The position numbers and the translations under genes are program-made. Of a DNA stretch of 35,234 bases, positions 26,418-35,234 are shown one piece after another. Below the pieces are notes generated by a model, which saw nothing but the letters and a program-made list of their open reading frames with translations, did no database searches and was not told the DNA's origin. The DNA is from an uncultured Methylococcaceae bacterium (lineage in GTDB: Bacteria > Pseudomonadota > Gammaproteobacteria > Methylococcales > Methylomonadaceae), in assembly GCA_913056195.1 (NCBI GenBank), contig CAJXMF010000033.1, positions 1-35,234 of the forward strand, read 5' to 3'. Position 1 is the first letter of the stretch. Every line of letters starts with the position of its first letter.

Positions 26418-28583
26418 ATGAATAATAATGATAATAAAAAATTTCCCGCCGCCAACCAGTTAAAAAAACTCAGAACAACACTGGCCATCTTGCAAGGCAC
26501 CCACCTCTTATCCACATTGTCTCGAGAAGCTGAAGCGACTGTTTCTCATGACCAGACCAAACGCGTCACCTATTTGACCATGTTATTCACCCGTATCCAT
26601 CGGGATATTTTTCATGACTGGAAAGACCAGGCCAGTGTCAATCACAGACCAGGCATCATTATTTCCGCCGTCACTCGAAAACGCTTTCGTAACACCATTG
26701 GCCAGCTGGTGCTTGATGGCCAAAAAAACAAAGACACGGCGATATTCGACAACAATGGCTTTGTCATCTACACCGAAAATATTGCCGATCGACTGGCGTG
26801 TTTTTATCAGGAAATGCGACACATACGACCATTTTCCTATGGCAACCGGATTACACTTGATTTATTTATGAGCACGCTAGGACGTTTGCCAGCCTTTAAA
26901 GCCGTTTATGAAGCCGGAATTGATTTTAGACGATTGGCCAAAGGCGACGCCGCCATTCTTCATCGTCCAGACAGCAACCTTAAGCAAATCAGCCTCGCCT
27001 TTCAACACGCATTAGATCCAATCCGCAATAAAACCCTGGCAAACAAAGCAAATAACTACGGCACCTGGCCGGAAAACAAATATTTTCTGTCAGGCATTCC
27101 GTTTCTATCGCATACCACAGAAGATGGCGTGTTGTGTTTAGTCACCGTAACAGGTGGACTGGTGCCAGTTAATAGCATTACCGGAGACCCATTCAGCGAA
27201 GGCAAACACCTGGCCGACAGTCCTTTGAGTATTGCCGAAAAAATAATCGGCTATCTGCCGGGCACAGAATACCTTCGACATCCCGATAAACGACTGATTG
27301 ATGGTATCCCCATTCGAGAAGATGGCGTTGCCCCCTTGTTTTGCCTGGATGTCAATATGCTGACCGGCCTACGCACCCCCAGTCACATGGAGTTTCTGGA
27401 TCTTCTAAAAGAATGTGAAGGGGATAAAAAGCATTTATTTAAAGTTGCCAATAACGAGCCGCTTAAAAAACGTCTGCTTGCCGCCGCCGATGGCGATAAA
27501 CGCCTGGAACGAACCGTTGAAATCGCCTATGACAGACTCTGCCGCATCCAACGGATTTTAATCAATACCCGACAAAAAATATTCGAGGGTAAATCCCCCG
27601 TCCTCAAGCCTAAACTATTCATGAGCATGGGGGGCGCCGGCGCCGGAAAAACCGCCGTCGAAGAAATCGCCGCCGCCCAATGCGGCGACAACTATGTCAT
27701 CGCTTCACTGGACGAATTCCGTAAATTAAGTGATTTATACAACATCCTGACCGCAGCCAACCACCACAGTGACGACTATGTTTATGTCGAGCCCTTTGCC
27801 AATCGACTGCGCGATATGGTCGCGCAACACGCCAAAGAAGCCGGTATCAATATACTCTACGATGGCACTGGTATCCCCTATCAACCACGCTACTCTACCA
27901 TTATTCAGGAATTTAAAGCCGCCGGCTTCCATACTCAAATAACCGCCGTCGATGCCTTTCTGGTCAAGCCACATGGACGTGAAACCGAGCTATCCCGCTG
28001 CGGCGTTATCGAAAGCGTTAAAGAACGCTTTAAACGTACCGGCCGCGCCTTACCCTGGGTCATTACCATCGACAAACATATCCGCGCCCCGCGTTCGTTT
28101 CTAACCGCTGTCGAAGATCCGCACCTGGAAAAAATCACCTTATTTGCCAATGATGGCGATATTGACCAGCATTACCTGGTCGCTGAAAGTTTTACTTTAT
28201 CTGAACGCGAAATCAATGCCTTACAACAACACCAGTCCCAACATTCACTGCAACCCTTTTTAAAAACATTAATTCTTGAACACCCGGACTCATTTCTAAA
28301 AAAACTGGCAGGACATCATCAACAGAAATTGCAATTATTGATTCAACGCAACCCCGACTTTACTGAAAACAATGTAGCTTACCAAATTTACAGCAATCCA
28401 TTCGGTTTACGCGGTCTGGTTATCTATAACAGTCAACGCTGGATAGACTTCCTGCAGAAAAGACAACTCAACCCCAATGCATCGGGCGAAGAAGGCTTAT
28501 TACATAAATCTGATGCCTTGATCTTTCACGTCGACCCTTTAGCTGACACCCCCTGGATCACCCGTTTGCAAGGTGAAGATTGA
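26418..28583 (+). CDS. Fusion protein: degenerate Fic-like domain and zeta-toxin-like kinase
   Basis: The 721-residue protein appears to hold two toxin-type folds. Residues about 50-175 resemble Fic: IHRDIFHDW, a long helix pair, and RPFSYGNRITLD at 137-148. The usual HPFx(D/E)GNGRxxR has lost its His (Arg137), acid (Tyr141) and later Gly-Arg, so classical AMP transfer is unlikely. Residues about 175-395 are unrecognised. Residues about 398-590 resemble zeta toxin kinases: Walker A GGAGAGKT (405-412, Lys411), LDEFR as the substrate-side acid motif, then ILYDGTG and GRETELSRCGV. Zeta toxins phosphorylate UDP-N-acetylglucosamine precursors or nucleotide-like targets; the target here is unknown. 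The tail (about 600-721) is unrecognised. GAGGA precedes the ATG. No epsilon-like antitoxin is adjacent. No signal peptide is seen. Confidence 0.72.
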   Translation: MNNNDNKKFPAANQLKKLRTTLAILQGTHLLSTLSREAEATVSHDQTKRVTYLTMLFTRIHRDIFHDWKDQASVNHRPGIIISAVTRKRFRNTIGQLVLDGQKNKDTAIFDNNGFVIYTENIADRLACFYQEMRHIRPFSYGNRITLDLFMSTLGRLPAFKAVYEAGIDFRRLAKGDAAILHRPDSNLKQISLAFQHALDPIRNKTLANKANNYGTWPENKYFLSGIPFLSHTTEDGVLCLVTVTGGLVPVNSITGDPFSEGKHLADSPLSIAEKIIGYLPGTEYLRHPDKRLIDGIPIREDGVAPLFCLDVNMLTGLRTPSHMEFLDLLKECEGDKKHLFKVANNEPLKKRLLAAADGDKRLERTVEIAYDRLCRIQRILINTRQKIFEGKSPVLKPKLFMSMGGAGAGKTAVEEIAAAQCGDNYVIASLDEFRKLSDLYNILTAANHHSDDYVYVEPFANRLRDMVAQHAKEAGINILYDGTGIPYQPRYSTIIQEFKAAGFHTQITAVDAFLVKPHGRETELSRCGVIESVKERFKRTGRALPWVITIDKHIRAPRSFLTAVEDPHLEKITLFANDGDIDQHYLVAESFTLSEREINALQQHQSQHSLQPFLKTLILEHPDSFLKKLAGHHQQKLQLLIQRNPDFTENNVAYQIYSNPFGLRGLVIYNSQRWIDFLQKRQLNPNASGEEGLLHKSDALIFHVDPLADTPWITRLQGED

Positions 28584-28595
28584 TAACTGATGTTA

Positions 28596-28661
28596 CGCAG
28601 AACCTTCTTTTACCTTCCTAAACACTGATTGAGAACGCTGGGTTAGGTTTACTGTCATTAA
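28596..28661 (-). repeat. 66-bp dispersed repeat, copy B (inverted)
   Basis: This is the inverted counterpart of 22-87, with six mismatches in 66 positions by hand alignment. It starts 12 bp after the stop of the Fic-zeta gene. Copy A also abuts a stop codon, which points to an intergenic repeat family placed at gene ends rather than to chance. Confidence 0.8.
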
Positions 28662-28742
28662 ATGCGAATTTCCTTGTTTGTATGATTAACTTTCACTCAA
28701 GACCGCTCCCAAACCTAAGCATAAGAACGAGCTAACACTTTC

Positions 28743-28760
28743 CTTAACTTAATGGCAGTG
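28743..28760 (+). repeat. 18-bp fragment of the dispersed repeat region
   Basis: CTTAACTTAATGGCAGTG is identical to 16-33 at the window start and then diverges. It lies 82 bp from copy B in opposite orientation, so the 28584-28828 gap looks like the decayed remains of a larger repeat element with inverted ends. Confidence 0.6.
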
Positions 28761-28828
28761 TGCGTGACGTTGGACTTTTTATGTATATTAATGTTTAATA
28801 ATGTTCTGTTTTATTTACGGAAAAGGCC

Positions 28829-29545
28829 ATGATTTTCAGACAATTTATTGAACCGGTCAGCAGCACCTACACCTATTTACTCGGTTGCGAATACAGCGGT
28901 AACGCGATCTTGATCGATACGGTCACCAGTCAAACAGAGTTTTACATTCAACAATTGGATGATCTGGATCTGGATTTGATCTATACGGCTGAAACCCATG
29001 TCCATGCCGATCATATAACAGCCGCGGCTGTCTTGCGCGAACGTTTGGGCAGTAAAAGTATTGTCCACCGCGATGCAGGTGCCTCGTGCGCCGATTTAAT
29101 GGTCACCGATGGCGTCATTTTGCAGGTGGGGGAAATTATCATCAAGGTACTGCATACGCCGGGACACACCAATGGCTGTGTCAGTTATTTACTGGATGAC
29201 CGTGTTTTTACCGGTGATTGTCTGCTGATTAACGGCTGCGGTCGCACCGATTTTCAGCAAGGCGACGCCAAAACCATGTATGAAAGCATCACCCAAAAAC
29301 TGTTTACCTTGCCTGACGATACGCTGGTTTATCCCGGCCACGATTATAAAGGGATGACGGTATCGACGATAAAACAGGAAAAAGCGTTAAATCCACGCCT
29401 GGGTAATCAGAAAAGCTGTGAAGAATTTATCGAGATCATGAATAACCTCAATCTGCCCTATCCTAAATTTATCAACGAAGCCTTACCCGCCAACCAATCC
29501 TGCGGACAGGTTGACGCTGATGCCGGCCAGGTTATTCAAGGCTAA
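28829..29545 (+). CDS. Persulfide dioxygenase (ETHE1-like metallo-beta-lactamase fold)
   Basis: This family oxidises glutathione persulfide to sulfite with molecular oxygen. The 238-residue protein has the HVHADH motif (H57, H59, D61, H62). The likely iron ligands are H57, H113 (TPGHTNG) and D130 (FTGDCLL), the ETHE1 pattern; the latter is followed by GCGRTDFQQG, and YPGHDYKG (H171) closes the site. There is no fused rhodanese domain and no signal peptide. GGAAAAGG precedes the ATG. A sulfite-exporter-type permease starts 12 bp after the stop, which fits removal of the sulfite product. Among metallo-beta-lactamase-fold hydrolases the GCGRTDFQ signature makes the dioxygenase call fairly firm. 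Confidence 0.9.
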   Translation: MIFRQFIEPVSSTYTYLLGCEYSGNAILIDTVTSQTEFYIQQLDDLDLDLIYTAETHVHADHITAAAVLRERLGSKSIVHRDAGASCADLMVTDGVILQVGEIIIKVLHTPGHTNGCVSYLLDDRVFTGDCLLINGCGRTDFQQGDAKTMYESITQKLFTLPDDTLVYPGHDYKGMTVSTIKQEKALNPRLGNQKSCEEFIEIMNNLNLPYPKFINEALPANQSCGQVDADAGQVIQG

Positions 29546-29557
29546 GGACGCAAAAAC

Positions 29558-30445
29558 ATGACGCTTATTGCGCTATTATCGATTGTTATCGGTATTTTAC
29601 TGGGTTTGCTTGGTGGCGGTGGATCAATTCTGACCGTCCCTGTTCTGGTCTATCTCGCCAAGCTTTCAGCCCAGGAAGCCATCGTCACTTCATTGATTGT
29701 GGTGTGCCTCACCAGCCTGATTGCGGTCGTTCAACATGCTCGACATCGGCGTGTCTGTTGGAAAACGGGGCTGACCTTTGGTACCGCCGGCATGCTGGGC
29801 GCATTTTACGGTGGCCAATTATCAGCCTATATTCCAGATGCTATTTTGCTGGTGCTGTTTGCACTGATCATGATCATAGCGTCAATCTCGATGATTCGGA
29901 AACCCAAAAATGCACCCGCACCGATACAAAACTGCGAAGAAAACTTCTGCCCCAAAAACCTTCCCGTTTCGGCAATTTTGCTGGATGGTGTGCTGGTGGG
30001 CCTGATTACCGGTTTAATCGGTGTCGGCGGTGGTTTTTTGCTGGTTCCGGCATTGACGTTGTTGGCGGGCCTCCCGATTCAGGCGGCGATTGGCACATCC
30101 TTGTTTATCATCGTCTTGCAATCGATTTCGGCATTGGCAGGTCACGCTGGCCATATTGATTTAAATATTCCACTCACAGCGACAGTGACACTCTGTGCCA
30201 TTGTTGGCAGCTTTGTTGGCAGCTATTTATCTCACATCATCCACACACGTCACCTGAAACCAGGATTTGGGGTGTTTGTATTATTGCTGGGCAGTTTTTT
30301 GCTTTATCAGGAAATGTCGCAACAATTGATAGTGCAAATCCATGATTTAATCATCCAGAACAAGGAATTTCTGCTCGGCGGCCTGAGCATTCTACTCATC
30401 CTGGCATTTTACCGTTTCTGGGCCTGGTTGCATCGGCCCAGCTAA
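29558..30445 (+). CDS. TauE/SafE family permease, probable sulfite exporter
   Basis: The 295-residue membrane protein has the internal duplication of the TauE/SafE family: GLLGGGGSILTVPVLVYL near residue 16 and GLIGVGGGFLLVPALTLL near residue 152, each followed by membrane helices. About eight or nine membrane segments are likely. A central loop with two cysteines (near 128-132) separates the halves. Members move organosulfur anions or sulfite across the inner membrane. The close downstream position to the persulfide dioxygenase favours sulfite export. It ends 5 bp from the convergent hppA stop, so any terminator must lie inside one of the two genes. Confidence 0.88.
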   Translation: MTLIALLSIVIGILLGLLGGGGSILTVPVLVYLAKLSAQEAIVTSLIVVCLTSLIAVVQHARHRRVCWKTGLTFGTAGMLGAFYGGQLSAYIPDAILLVLFALIMIIASISMIRKPKNAPAPIQNCEENFCPKNLPVSAILLDGVLVGLITGLIGVGGGFLLVPALTLLAGLPIQAAIGTSLFIIVLQSISALAGHAGHIDLNIPLTATVTLCAIVGSFVGSYLSHIIHTRHLKPGFGVFVLLLGSFLLYQEMSQQLIVQIHDLIIQNKEFLLGGLSILLILAFYRFWAWLHRPS

Positions 30446-30450
30446 GTTTG

Positions 30451-32481
30451 CTAGGCCAATAACGGCGCAATAACCAATGACACAATCGACATCAGCTTAA
30501 CTACGATGTTAAGCGAAGGCCCTGAGGTATCCTTGAAGGGATCACCCACCGTATCGCCGCAAACAGCAGCCTTATGCACATCACTGCCTTTACCACCATG
30601 CGCGCCACCTTCAATCAGTTTTTTGGCATTGTCCCAGGCACCCCCGGCATTCGCCATAAACAAGGCCATTAAGACGCCTGCCAGCAGGGAGCCTGCCAAC
30701 AAGCCGCCTAATGCTTCTTTATTCAACAAAAAACCCACCAACACCGGCGTTGAAATCGTCACTAAACCGGGCAAAATCATTTCCCGCAACGAGGCTTTGG
30801 TTGAAATTTCGATACAGCGGGCCGAATCAGGTTTGACATCGCCTTCCATCAGGCCTGTGATTTCACGAAATTGACGACGCACTTCTTCCACCATCGCCTG
30901 CGCCGCTTTGCCCACCGAGTCCATCGTCATCGACGCCACCAGAAAAGGCACTGAACCGCCAACAAATAAACCAATCACCACGAGCGGACTCAATAAATCG
31001 ATTTTGTCCAGATGAGCAGCCTGGGCATAGGCAGAAAACAGTGCTAACGCCGTCAATGCCGCCGAACCAATCGCAAACCCCTTCCCCACCGCGGCGGTGG
31101 TGTTGCCAATCGCATCCAGCGAATCGGTGATTTTTCGTGTTTCAGGGCCTAATTCCGCCATTTCACTGATGCCACCGGCATTATCAGCAATCGGTCCATA
31201 GGCATCCACCGACATCGTTACGCCTGTTGTCGCCAACATGCCCACGGCAGCGATGCCAATACCATATAAACCAGCTGAATAATAAGACACAAATATCGCC
31301 GTACAAATCCCCAAAATAGGCCATACAACCGAACGCATACCGATACCCAGCCCGGCGATAATATTGGTCGCGGGCCCGAATTTAGACGCTTCGGCAATTT
31401 TTTCAATCGGGCTTTTAGCGGTGTAATAATCGGTTACGCGGCCGATAAACACCCCGGCCAATGTGCCGCCAAACAAGGCCCAGAATGGCCCATCCACTGA
31501 TGTGATCCGTTCGTCGTGATAAAACTGAATCCCGGTTTGATGAATCAGAACATACGCCATCCCTAAAAACAATAACGCTGCAATCCAGGTTACCGCTTCC
31601 AAGGCGTGTGCGGGGTGACGGTGTTTTAAAACCTGCATCGCCAACACGCCGATGATCGAAGCGAAAAGTCCTAATACGATCAGTGCAATAGGCAAAATCA
31701 ACGCTTTTGTCTGCATGGCGTCGCTATCGACAAAATTTGTCGCAGCCGATGCAATGACAATGGAAGCCACCACTGACCCGACATAAGACTCGAAAATATC
31801 GGCCCCCATCCCCGCCGTATCGCCGACATTATCACCGACATTATCGGCTATCGTCGCCGGGTTTCGGGGGTCATCTTCAGGGATGCCGGCTTCGACCTTA
31901 CCCACCAGATCGGCACCGACATCGGCTGCTTTGGTGTAAATACCCCCGCCGATACGCGCAAACAAAGCAATTGATGACGCGCCCATGGCAAATCCACTCA
32001 TAATGGAATAATTCGCCACTTTGGAAGGATCGATCAATAGAAAAACGATGGCCAGGCCGGTCAACCCCAAAGAGGCAACCGAAAGCCCCATTACCGACCC
32101 CCCACCGAAAGCAACCATCAGCGCCGCGCCCATGCCTTTCTGGTTGGCAGCCGCTGAGGTTCTGACATTGGTCTTTGTGGCCGCCTGCATACCAAAAAAA
32201 CCGGCCAGCATGGAACAGGTCGCGCCGCCTAAAAAGGCAAAAGCAGTCGCCGGGTTGATTTTAAAGTAAATCAAACTCGCCACAATCAAAACAAAAATCA
32301 CCAGAATCCGGTATTCTGCTTTTAAAAACACCATGGCGCCTTCGTGAATCAAGTCGGCAATCTGCCGCATTTTTTCACTGCCCGCATCAACTCTCAGAAT
32401 TAACCTGTAAATAATAAATGCCAATAACAAGCCACCTGCGCCGGCAATCGGCGCGGCGGCTGTAAATAATTCGATATTCAA
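30451..32481 (-). CDS. hppA: Ion-translocating membrane pyrophosphatase, K+-dependent type
   Basis: The 676-residue enzyme pumps H+ or Na+ using pyrophosphate. It has about 15-16 membrane helices, the substrate motif [13 protein letters not shown] (187-199) and DNVGDNVGD (213-221). [10 protein letters not shown] (459-468) carries Ala463 and Gly466, where K+-independent enzymes typically have Lys and Thr, so K+ dependence is predicted. The coupling ion is not settled by this: K+-dependent enzymes include both H+ and Na+ pumps. The start is TTG, supported by AGGAGA seven bases upstream (32488-32493). The antiporter gene ends 29 bp upstream on the same strand, so the two probably form an operon. 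Confidence 0.95.
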   Translation of the reverse strand: MNIELFTAAAPIAGAGGLLLAFIIYRLILRVDAGSEKMRQIADLIHEGAMVFLKAEYRILVIFVLIVASLIYFKINPATAFAFLGGATCSMLAGFFGMQAATKTNVRTSAAANQKGMGAALMVAFGGGSVMGLSVASLGLTGLAIVFLLIDPSKVANYSIMSGFAMGASSIALFARIGGGIYTKAADVGADLVGKVEAGIPEDDPRNPATIADNVGDNVGDTAGMGADIFESYVGSVVASIVIASAATNFVDSDAMQTKALILPIALIVLGLFASIIGVLAMQVLKHRHPAHALEAVTWIAALLFLGMAYVLIHQTGIQFYHDERITSVDGPFWALFGGTLAGVFIGRVTDYYTAKSPIEKIAEASKFGPATNIIAGLGIGMRSVVWPILGICTAIFVSYYSAGLYGIGIAAVGMLATTGVTMSVDAYGPIADNAGGISEMAELGPETRKITDSLDAIGNTTAAVGKGFAIGSAALTALALFSAYAQAAHLDKIDLLSPLVVIGLFVGGSVPFLVASMTMDSVGKAAQAMVEEVRRQFREITGLMEGDVKPDSARCIEISTKASLREMILPGLVTISTPVLVGFLLNKEALGGLLAGSLLAGVLMALFMANAGGAWDNAKKLIEGGAHGGKGSDVHKAAVCGDTVGDPFKDTSGPSLNIVVKLMSIVSLVIAPLLA

Positions 32482-32487
32482 AGGAAT

Positions 32488-32493
32488 TCTCCT
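32488..32493 (-). promoter_or_regulatory. hppA ribosome binding site deciding a TTG start
   Basis: On the minus strand AGGAGA lies seven bases before the TTG at 32481-32479. The next in-frame Met is at residue 38, past the first membrane helix, so the TTG start is well supported. Confidence 0.75.
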
Positions 32494-32510
32494 GTCGTCA
32501 ATATGCGTGA

Positions 32511-34619
32511 CTAATGTATAAATTGTTCAAAACGGGTTTCTTTTTCCAGCAACTCCTTTTGCAGCATAATGCTCAGTTTAGGGCTGATTATTTCATTTTT
32601 TGTTAAATATTTTAATGTTTCCTGCTCTTTCAACAGAATCGTTTTTTTACCTTGTTGCAGATTATAAGCCGTCACAAGCTCATAGTTTTCTTCAATCATT
32701 AAATTGATATTACGTTTCGTGTTCTTTGCAATCTTTTGATACAACGTAATCGTTTTCTGTAACGCTTCAGCGTCATCGAATATTTCCTTGAGACTGGTGT
32801 TTGGCAGGTTCTTAAGCTGGACAATGGCATCCTTTAATAATTTATACTGGACGCGGTAATACACATACAATTCCTGAGGCGTCAACAACGGTGATGGTAA
32901 AAACAAAATACGCCGGATAAAATTGATCACCCCCTCAATCATATCGACCGGAAAGCGCTCGTTGATGGCTTTTAATTGTGGCTGCCCTTTCTCGACCCGC
33001 TTCATTTGTATATCCAAAAGATTCAGGATTTTTTTGTAGATTTTTTCATTAATTTCACCGCTTCGGTAAATTTCCTGCAATTTGGCTTTTTCGGTACCCA
33101 ATACAAAAACGCGCAACAATCTTTCGGAATGCTTCCTGCCATCACCAATTTTCTGATGGAACTCTCGCATGACTTCATCATGCTTTTGCTGATAAATTTT
33201 AATCAGCTGACTATACAAGCGTTGGGTTATTTTTTTCTCCGATAACAAGCGATCCAGCGTTCCTATCACCTCATCGAAAATCAATGCCTTGCTTTTAAAA
33301 TACCCTACATTTTCAAATTCTGTCAGCGCATCGATCTTCAAGAAATTAATGACTTTTTCAATACTCAGCGCTTTGACCAATAACGTAAAATAAATACAGC
33401 CGATGACAATCGCGGCCAGAAACTCCTTGATAGAAAACGCATACTGCCATTGCGGCAGGGTTAAATCATCCGGAATCAACAACACCATGATGACCGCCAA
33501 CGAGCCGCGCAGACTCCCCCAGGACAATAAATGCATCCACCGTAATGGAATCGGCTCTTCTTTTTTGGTCAGATTGAGAAATCCCAAAACCGGATAAATC
33601 GCCACAGCGCGCCCAATCATCACAACGACAATCGCAATCGCAATCGGCATCACCGCGATATGCAAGGAAATAGATTTTTCAACGAATAACAGCCCCATCA
33701 AAATAAACACCAGCGAATTGGCGATAAAGGCAAAATATTCCCAAAACTTCTCCATATATTCTTCAACACCGGATGACATTTTATAACGCCCAAAATTACC
33801 AATAACCATCGATGCCACCGTGGTCGCGATAATCGGTGAAAATTGCATGACATGCCCTGCAATCACGATATGCTCGGAAATCACTTCCGTTAAAATAAAC
33901 GTAAAGTGAGCAACCAGCAGCGTCAATGTGATTTCCAGATGTTCATACTCGCCAACCCATTCGATCAACTTGGAAAACAAAAAGCCCATGAAAAGACCAA
34001 ATAAAACCCCGCCAAACAGCATGATGCAAAAATCCAGCCCGCCATCAAGCAACACCCCCCAATGGGTCTCTCCGCTGGACATAATGCCCAGAATAACCAG
34101 AAAGGCAGCAAATGCCGTTCCGTCATTGAATAAGCTTTCCCCCTCAAAGATCAAGGTCAGGCGCTTTGGTGCACCATATTGTTTAAACAAAGCCAAAACG
34201 GCCACCGGATCAGTCGCTGAAATTATGGCGCCGAATAACAACATCACCATAAGCGGCACGTGAAAGCCAAAATAATTGAAGACATAGTATCCAGCCACAC
34301 CAATAAATGCCGTTGATACCAACAAACCAACGACAGCCAGCAGACTGATAGCACGGATATTAGCCAGCATATCGTCGATCTTGATGTTATAGGCCGATTC
34401 AAAAATCAGGATGGGAAGAAAAACAAAAAACAGTAATTCCGGCGTTAAATCAAGACTGGTGATAAAAGAAAAACTTTCGATACTGGACAATGGCACCAAT
34501 AAAGACCCCACAATCACCAACAAAACGGTGTAGGGAAACTTTATTTTTTCAGCAATGACATAAACAACCAGCGAAATCAGTATCAAACTAAATAACGACA
34601 GGAACACATCAAGATTCAT
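32511..34619 (-). CDS. CPA1-family Na+/H+ antiporter with long cytoplasmic tail
   Basis: The 702-residue protein has about 12 membrane helices in residues 1-420 and a charged helical tail of some 280 residues. ATDPVA (135-140, Asp137) and FNDGTA (164-169, with Asn165 and Asp166) are the ion-binding signatures of CPA1 NhaP-type antiporters, which exchange Na+ or K+ for H+. The tail is rich in Lys, Glu and Leu and could act in regulation, but I recognise no nucleotide-binding TrkA domain in it. The ATG at 34619 has GAAGGA 11 bases upstream. hppA follows 29 bp downstream. Na+ versus K+ specificity is not visible. Confidence 0.9.
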   Translation of the reverse strand: MNLDVFLSLFSLILISLVVYVIAEKIKFPYTVLLVIVGSLLVPLSSIESFSFITSLDLTPELLFFVFLPILIFESAYNIKIDDMLANIRAISLLAVVGLLVSTAFIGVAGYYVFNYFGFHVPLMVMLLFGAIISATDPVAVLALFKQYGAPKRLTLIFEGESLFNDGTAFAAFLVILGIMSSGETHWGVLLDGGLDFCIMLFGGVLFGLFMGFLFSKLIEWVGEYEHLEITLTLLVAHFTFILTEVISEHIVIAGHVMQFSPIIATTVASMVIGNFGRYKMSSGVEEYMEKFWEYFAFIANSLVFILMGLLFVEKSISLHIAVMPIAIAIVVVMIGRAVAIYPVLGFLNLTKKEEPIPLRWMHLLSWGSLRGSLAVIMVLLIPDDLTLPQWQYAFSIKEFLAAIVIGCIYFTLLVKALSIEKVINFLKIDALTEFENVGYFKSKALIFDEVIGTLDRLLSEKKITQRLYSQLIKIYQQKHDEVMREFHQKIGDGRKHSERLLRVFVLGTEKAKLQEIYRSGEINEKIYKKILNLLDIQMKRVEKGQPQLKAINERFPVDMIEGVINFIRRILFLPSPLLTPQELYVYYRVQYKLLKDAIVQLKNLPNTSLKEIFDDAEALQKTITLYQKIAKNTKRNINLMIEENYELVTAYNLQQGKKTILLKEQETLKYLTKNEIISPKLSIMLQKELLEKETRFEQFIH

Positions 34620-34856
34620 TAATTCACCATTCCTTCAACGAGATGAAAAACAGGGGATTCGGACAGACATTCGGCATACCCATCGTTGACTTTTTGTCGA
34701 AAACAAGGCAAAAAAGCAGAGACCAGGCTCTGAAAATTCATATGTGAAGCGTCTTATATGCCAAAAGCACCATTTTACAGTGAACCCCCCCACGGATAAA
34801 GCTTAGTTTACGGATGTTGTACGACTTGGTATTTTTGACACTGTATTGGGATTCCT

Positions 34857-34881
34857 CGTTCCCAAACTCTGTTTGGGAATG
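34857..34881. repeat. Short hairpin repeat of the GTTCCCA type
   Basis: TTCCCAAAC (34859-34867) and GTTTGGGAA (34871-34879) form a perfect 9-bp stem with a three-base loop, extended by a G-T and a C-G pair. Similar CGTTCCCA...TGGGAATG hairpins are widely dispersed in gammaproteobacterial and cyanobacterial genomes. Only this copy is seen in the window. Confidence 0.65.
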
Positions 34882-35094
34882 CTTGGTTTAGAAGCTCTGC
34901 TCCAGTCGTTTAGTTGGCCATATGACGGCAGTGTTCCCACAGAATTTCAGGAACAAGGTGATCCACTATTCCCGTGGCGAAACGACCGCCAAGGAAATAA
35001 CCGGGGCTTGTGAAAAGTAGCGCCCATGCCAATCGCCGCTTCACCCTGTCGTACCTGCCTACAGTGAAATATGAGCTCATGACGTCAAGCTTCA

Positions 35095-35164
35095 ATCGCG
35101 GCTAAAGCCGCTCCTACAACGCTCAAGCCACCTTATTCCCCGTAGGAGCGACTTTAATCGCGAT
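35095..35164. repeat. REP pair (REPIN-like)
   Basis: Two inverted copies of a REP sequence face each other. The left (35095-35117) begins ATCGCGGCTAAAGCCGC, and the right (35142-35164) begins GTAGGAGCGACTTTAATCGC. They match with a few mismatches and are 24 bp apart. This core, with GCTCCTAC, is a common REP type in Pseudomonas-like and methanotrophic gammaproteobacteria. Such pairs are mobilised in trans by RAYT-type transposases; none is present in the window. Confidence 0.85.
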
Positions 35165-35234
35165 CAAATCATCCCAATCAGTAACTACTCAGCGTGTTTG
35201 GGGCTGAAGGCATAGGCTATTGATTTATAAGGAC

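Larger units (their letters stand above)
34620..35234. other. Non-coding 615-bp region with two repeat elements
   Basis: No convincing gene is present. The region holds the hairpin repeat at 34857-34881 and the REP pair at 35095-35164, described separately. A 61-codon frame on the minus strand (34910-35095) runs through sequence that partly overlaps the REP pair and has no recognisable product. The promoter of the antiporter operon should lie in 34620-34800, but I could not pick one with confidence. Confidence 0.6.

Noticed and set aside
29704-30159. 151-codon frame inside the TauE/SafE permease gene
   Set aside because: It is in another frame of a clear membrane protein gene, and its translation has no hydrophobic pattern or family motif.
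34910-35095. 61-codon minus-strand frame in the right-hand intergenic region
   Set aside because: No ribosome binding site or recognisable product; its start adjoins the REP pair. I could not exclude a transposon remnant but cannot support one.
1-35234. CRISPR array, tRNA, rRNA or prophage genes
   Set aside because: No regularly spaced repeats, no cloverleaf-like sequence in the gaps, and no phage structural or integrase genes were seen on either strand.

Overview
The window looks like chromosomal DNA of a gammaproteobacterium, most likely a methylotroph or methanotroph of the Methylococcales type. This is inferred from gene content: an acetate kinase/phosphoketolase pair, an alpha/beta-type pyruvate dehydrogenase, a fructose-6-phosphate aldolase, a membrane pyrophosphatase, and gammaproteobacterial housekeeping genes (rapA, trpS). 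No methane or methanol oxidation gene is present, so the assignment is an inference. I see no tRNA, rRNA, CRISPR array, intact insertion sequence or prophage.

Layout. 1-104 carries one copy of a 66-bp dispersed repeat. 105-728 (-) is an unrecognised membrane/coiled-coil protein, divergent from a plus-strand pair: a radical SAM protein with an unusual CX4CX2C cluster motif and an overlapping MaoC/hot-dog protein (841-3665). A perfect 22-bp palindrome sits 2 bp before the radical SAM start. 3770-7235 (+) holds a phospholipase D superfamily protein with two HKD motifs and a DUF900-type serine hydrolase. 7399-16592 (+) is a compact eight-gene acetyl-phosphate/acetyl-CoA cluster: ackA, xfp, a small cysteine-rich protein, a Pta/Ptb-family acyltransferase, pdhA, pdhB, pdhC and a PstS-like periplasmic binding protein. 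It ends at a clear intrinsic terminator.

16756-21372 holds two convergent cyclic-di-GMP genes: a small GGEEF cyclase behind a sigma-54-like promoter, and a 1218-residue MASE1-CHASE-PAS-PAS-GGDEF-EAL protein. A nested hairpin element lies behind it. On the minus strand follow fsa, rapA and trpS. 26418-28583 (+) encodes a 721-residue protein that appears to fuse a degenerate Fic domain to a zeta-toxin-like kinase. The second 66-bp repeat copy, inverted, lies just after it. Then come a persulfide dioxygenase and a TauE/SafE permease (+), facing a minus-strand pair: a Na+/H+ antiporter and a K+-dependent-type membrane pyrophosphatase. The last 615 bp is non-coding and carries a hairpin repeat and a REP pair.

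How the genes fit together. Phosphoketolase would split sugar phosphates to acetyl-phosphate, AckA would convert it to acetate and ATP, and the Pta-like enzyme to acetyl-CoA, while PDH makes acetyl-CoA from pyruvate. One operon would thus hold both routes to C2 units. The antiporter/pyrophosphatase pair suggests linked ion energetics, and the dioxygenase/exporter pair suggests sulfide or persulfide detoxification. The least explained genes are the Fic-zeta fusion, the PLD/DUF900 pair and the radical SAM/hot-dog pair.
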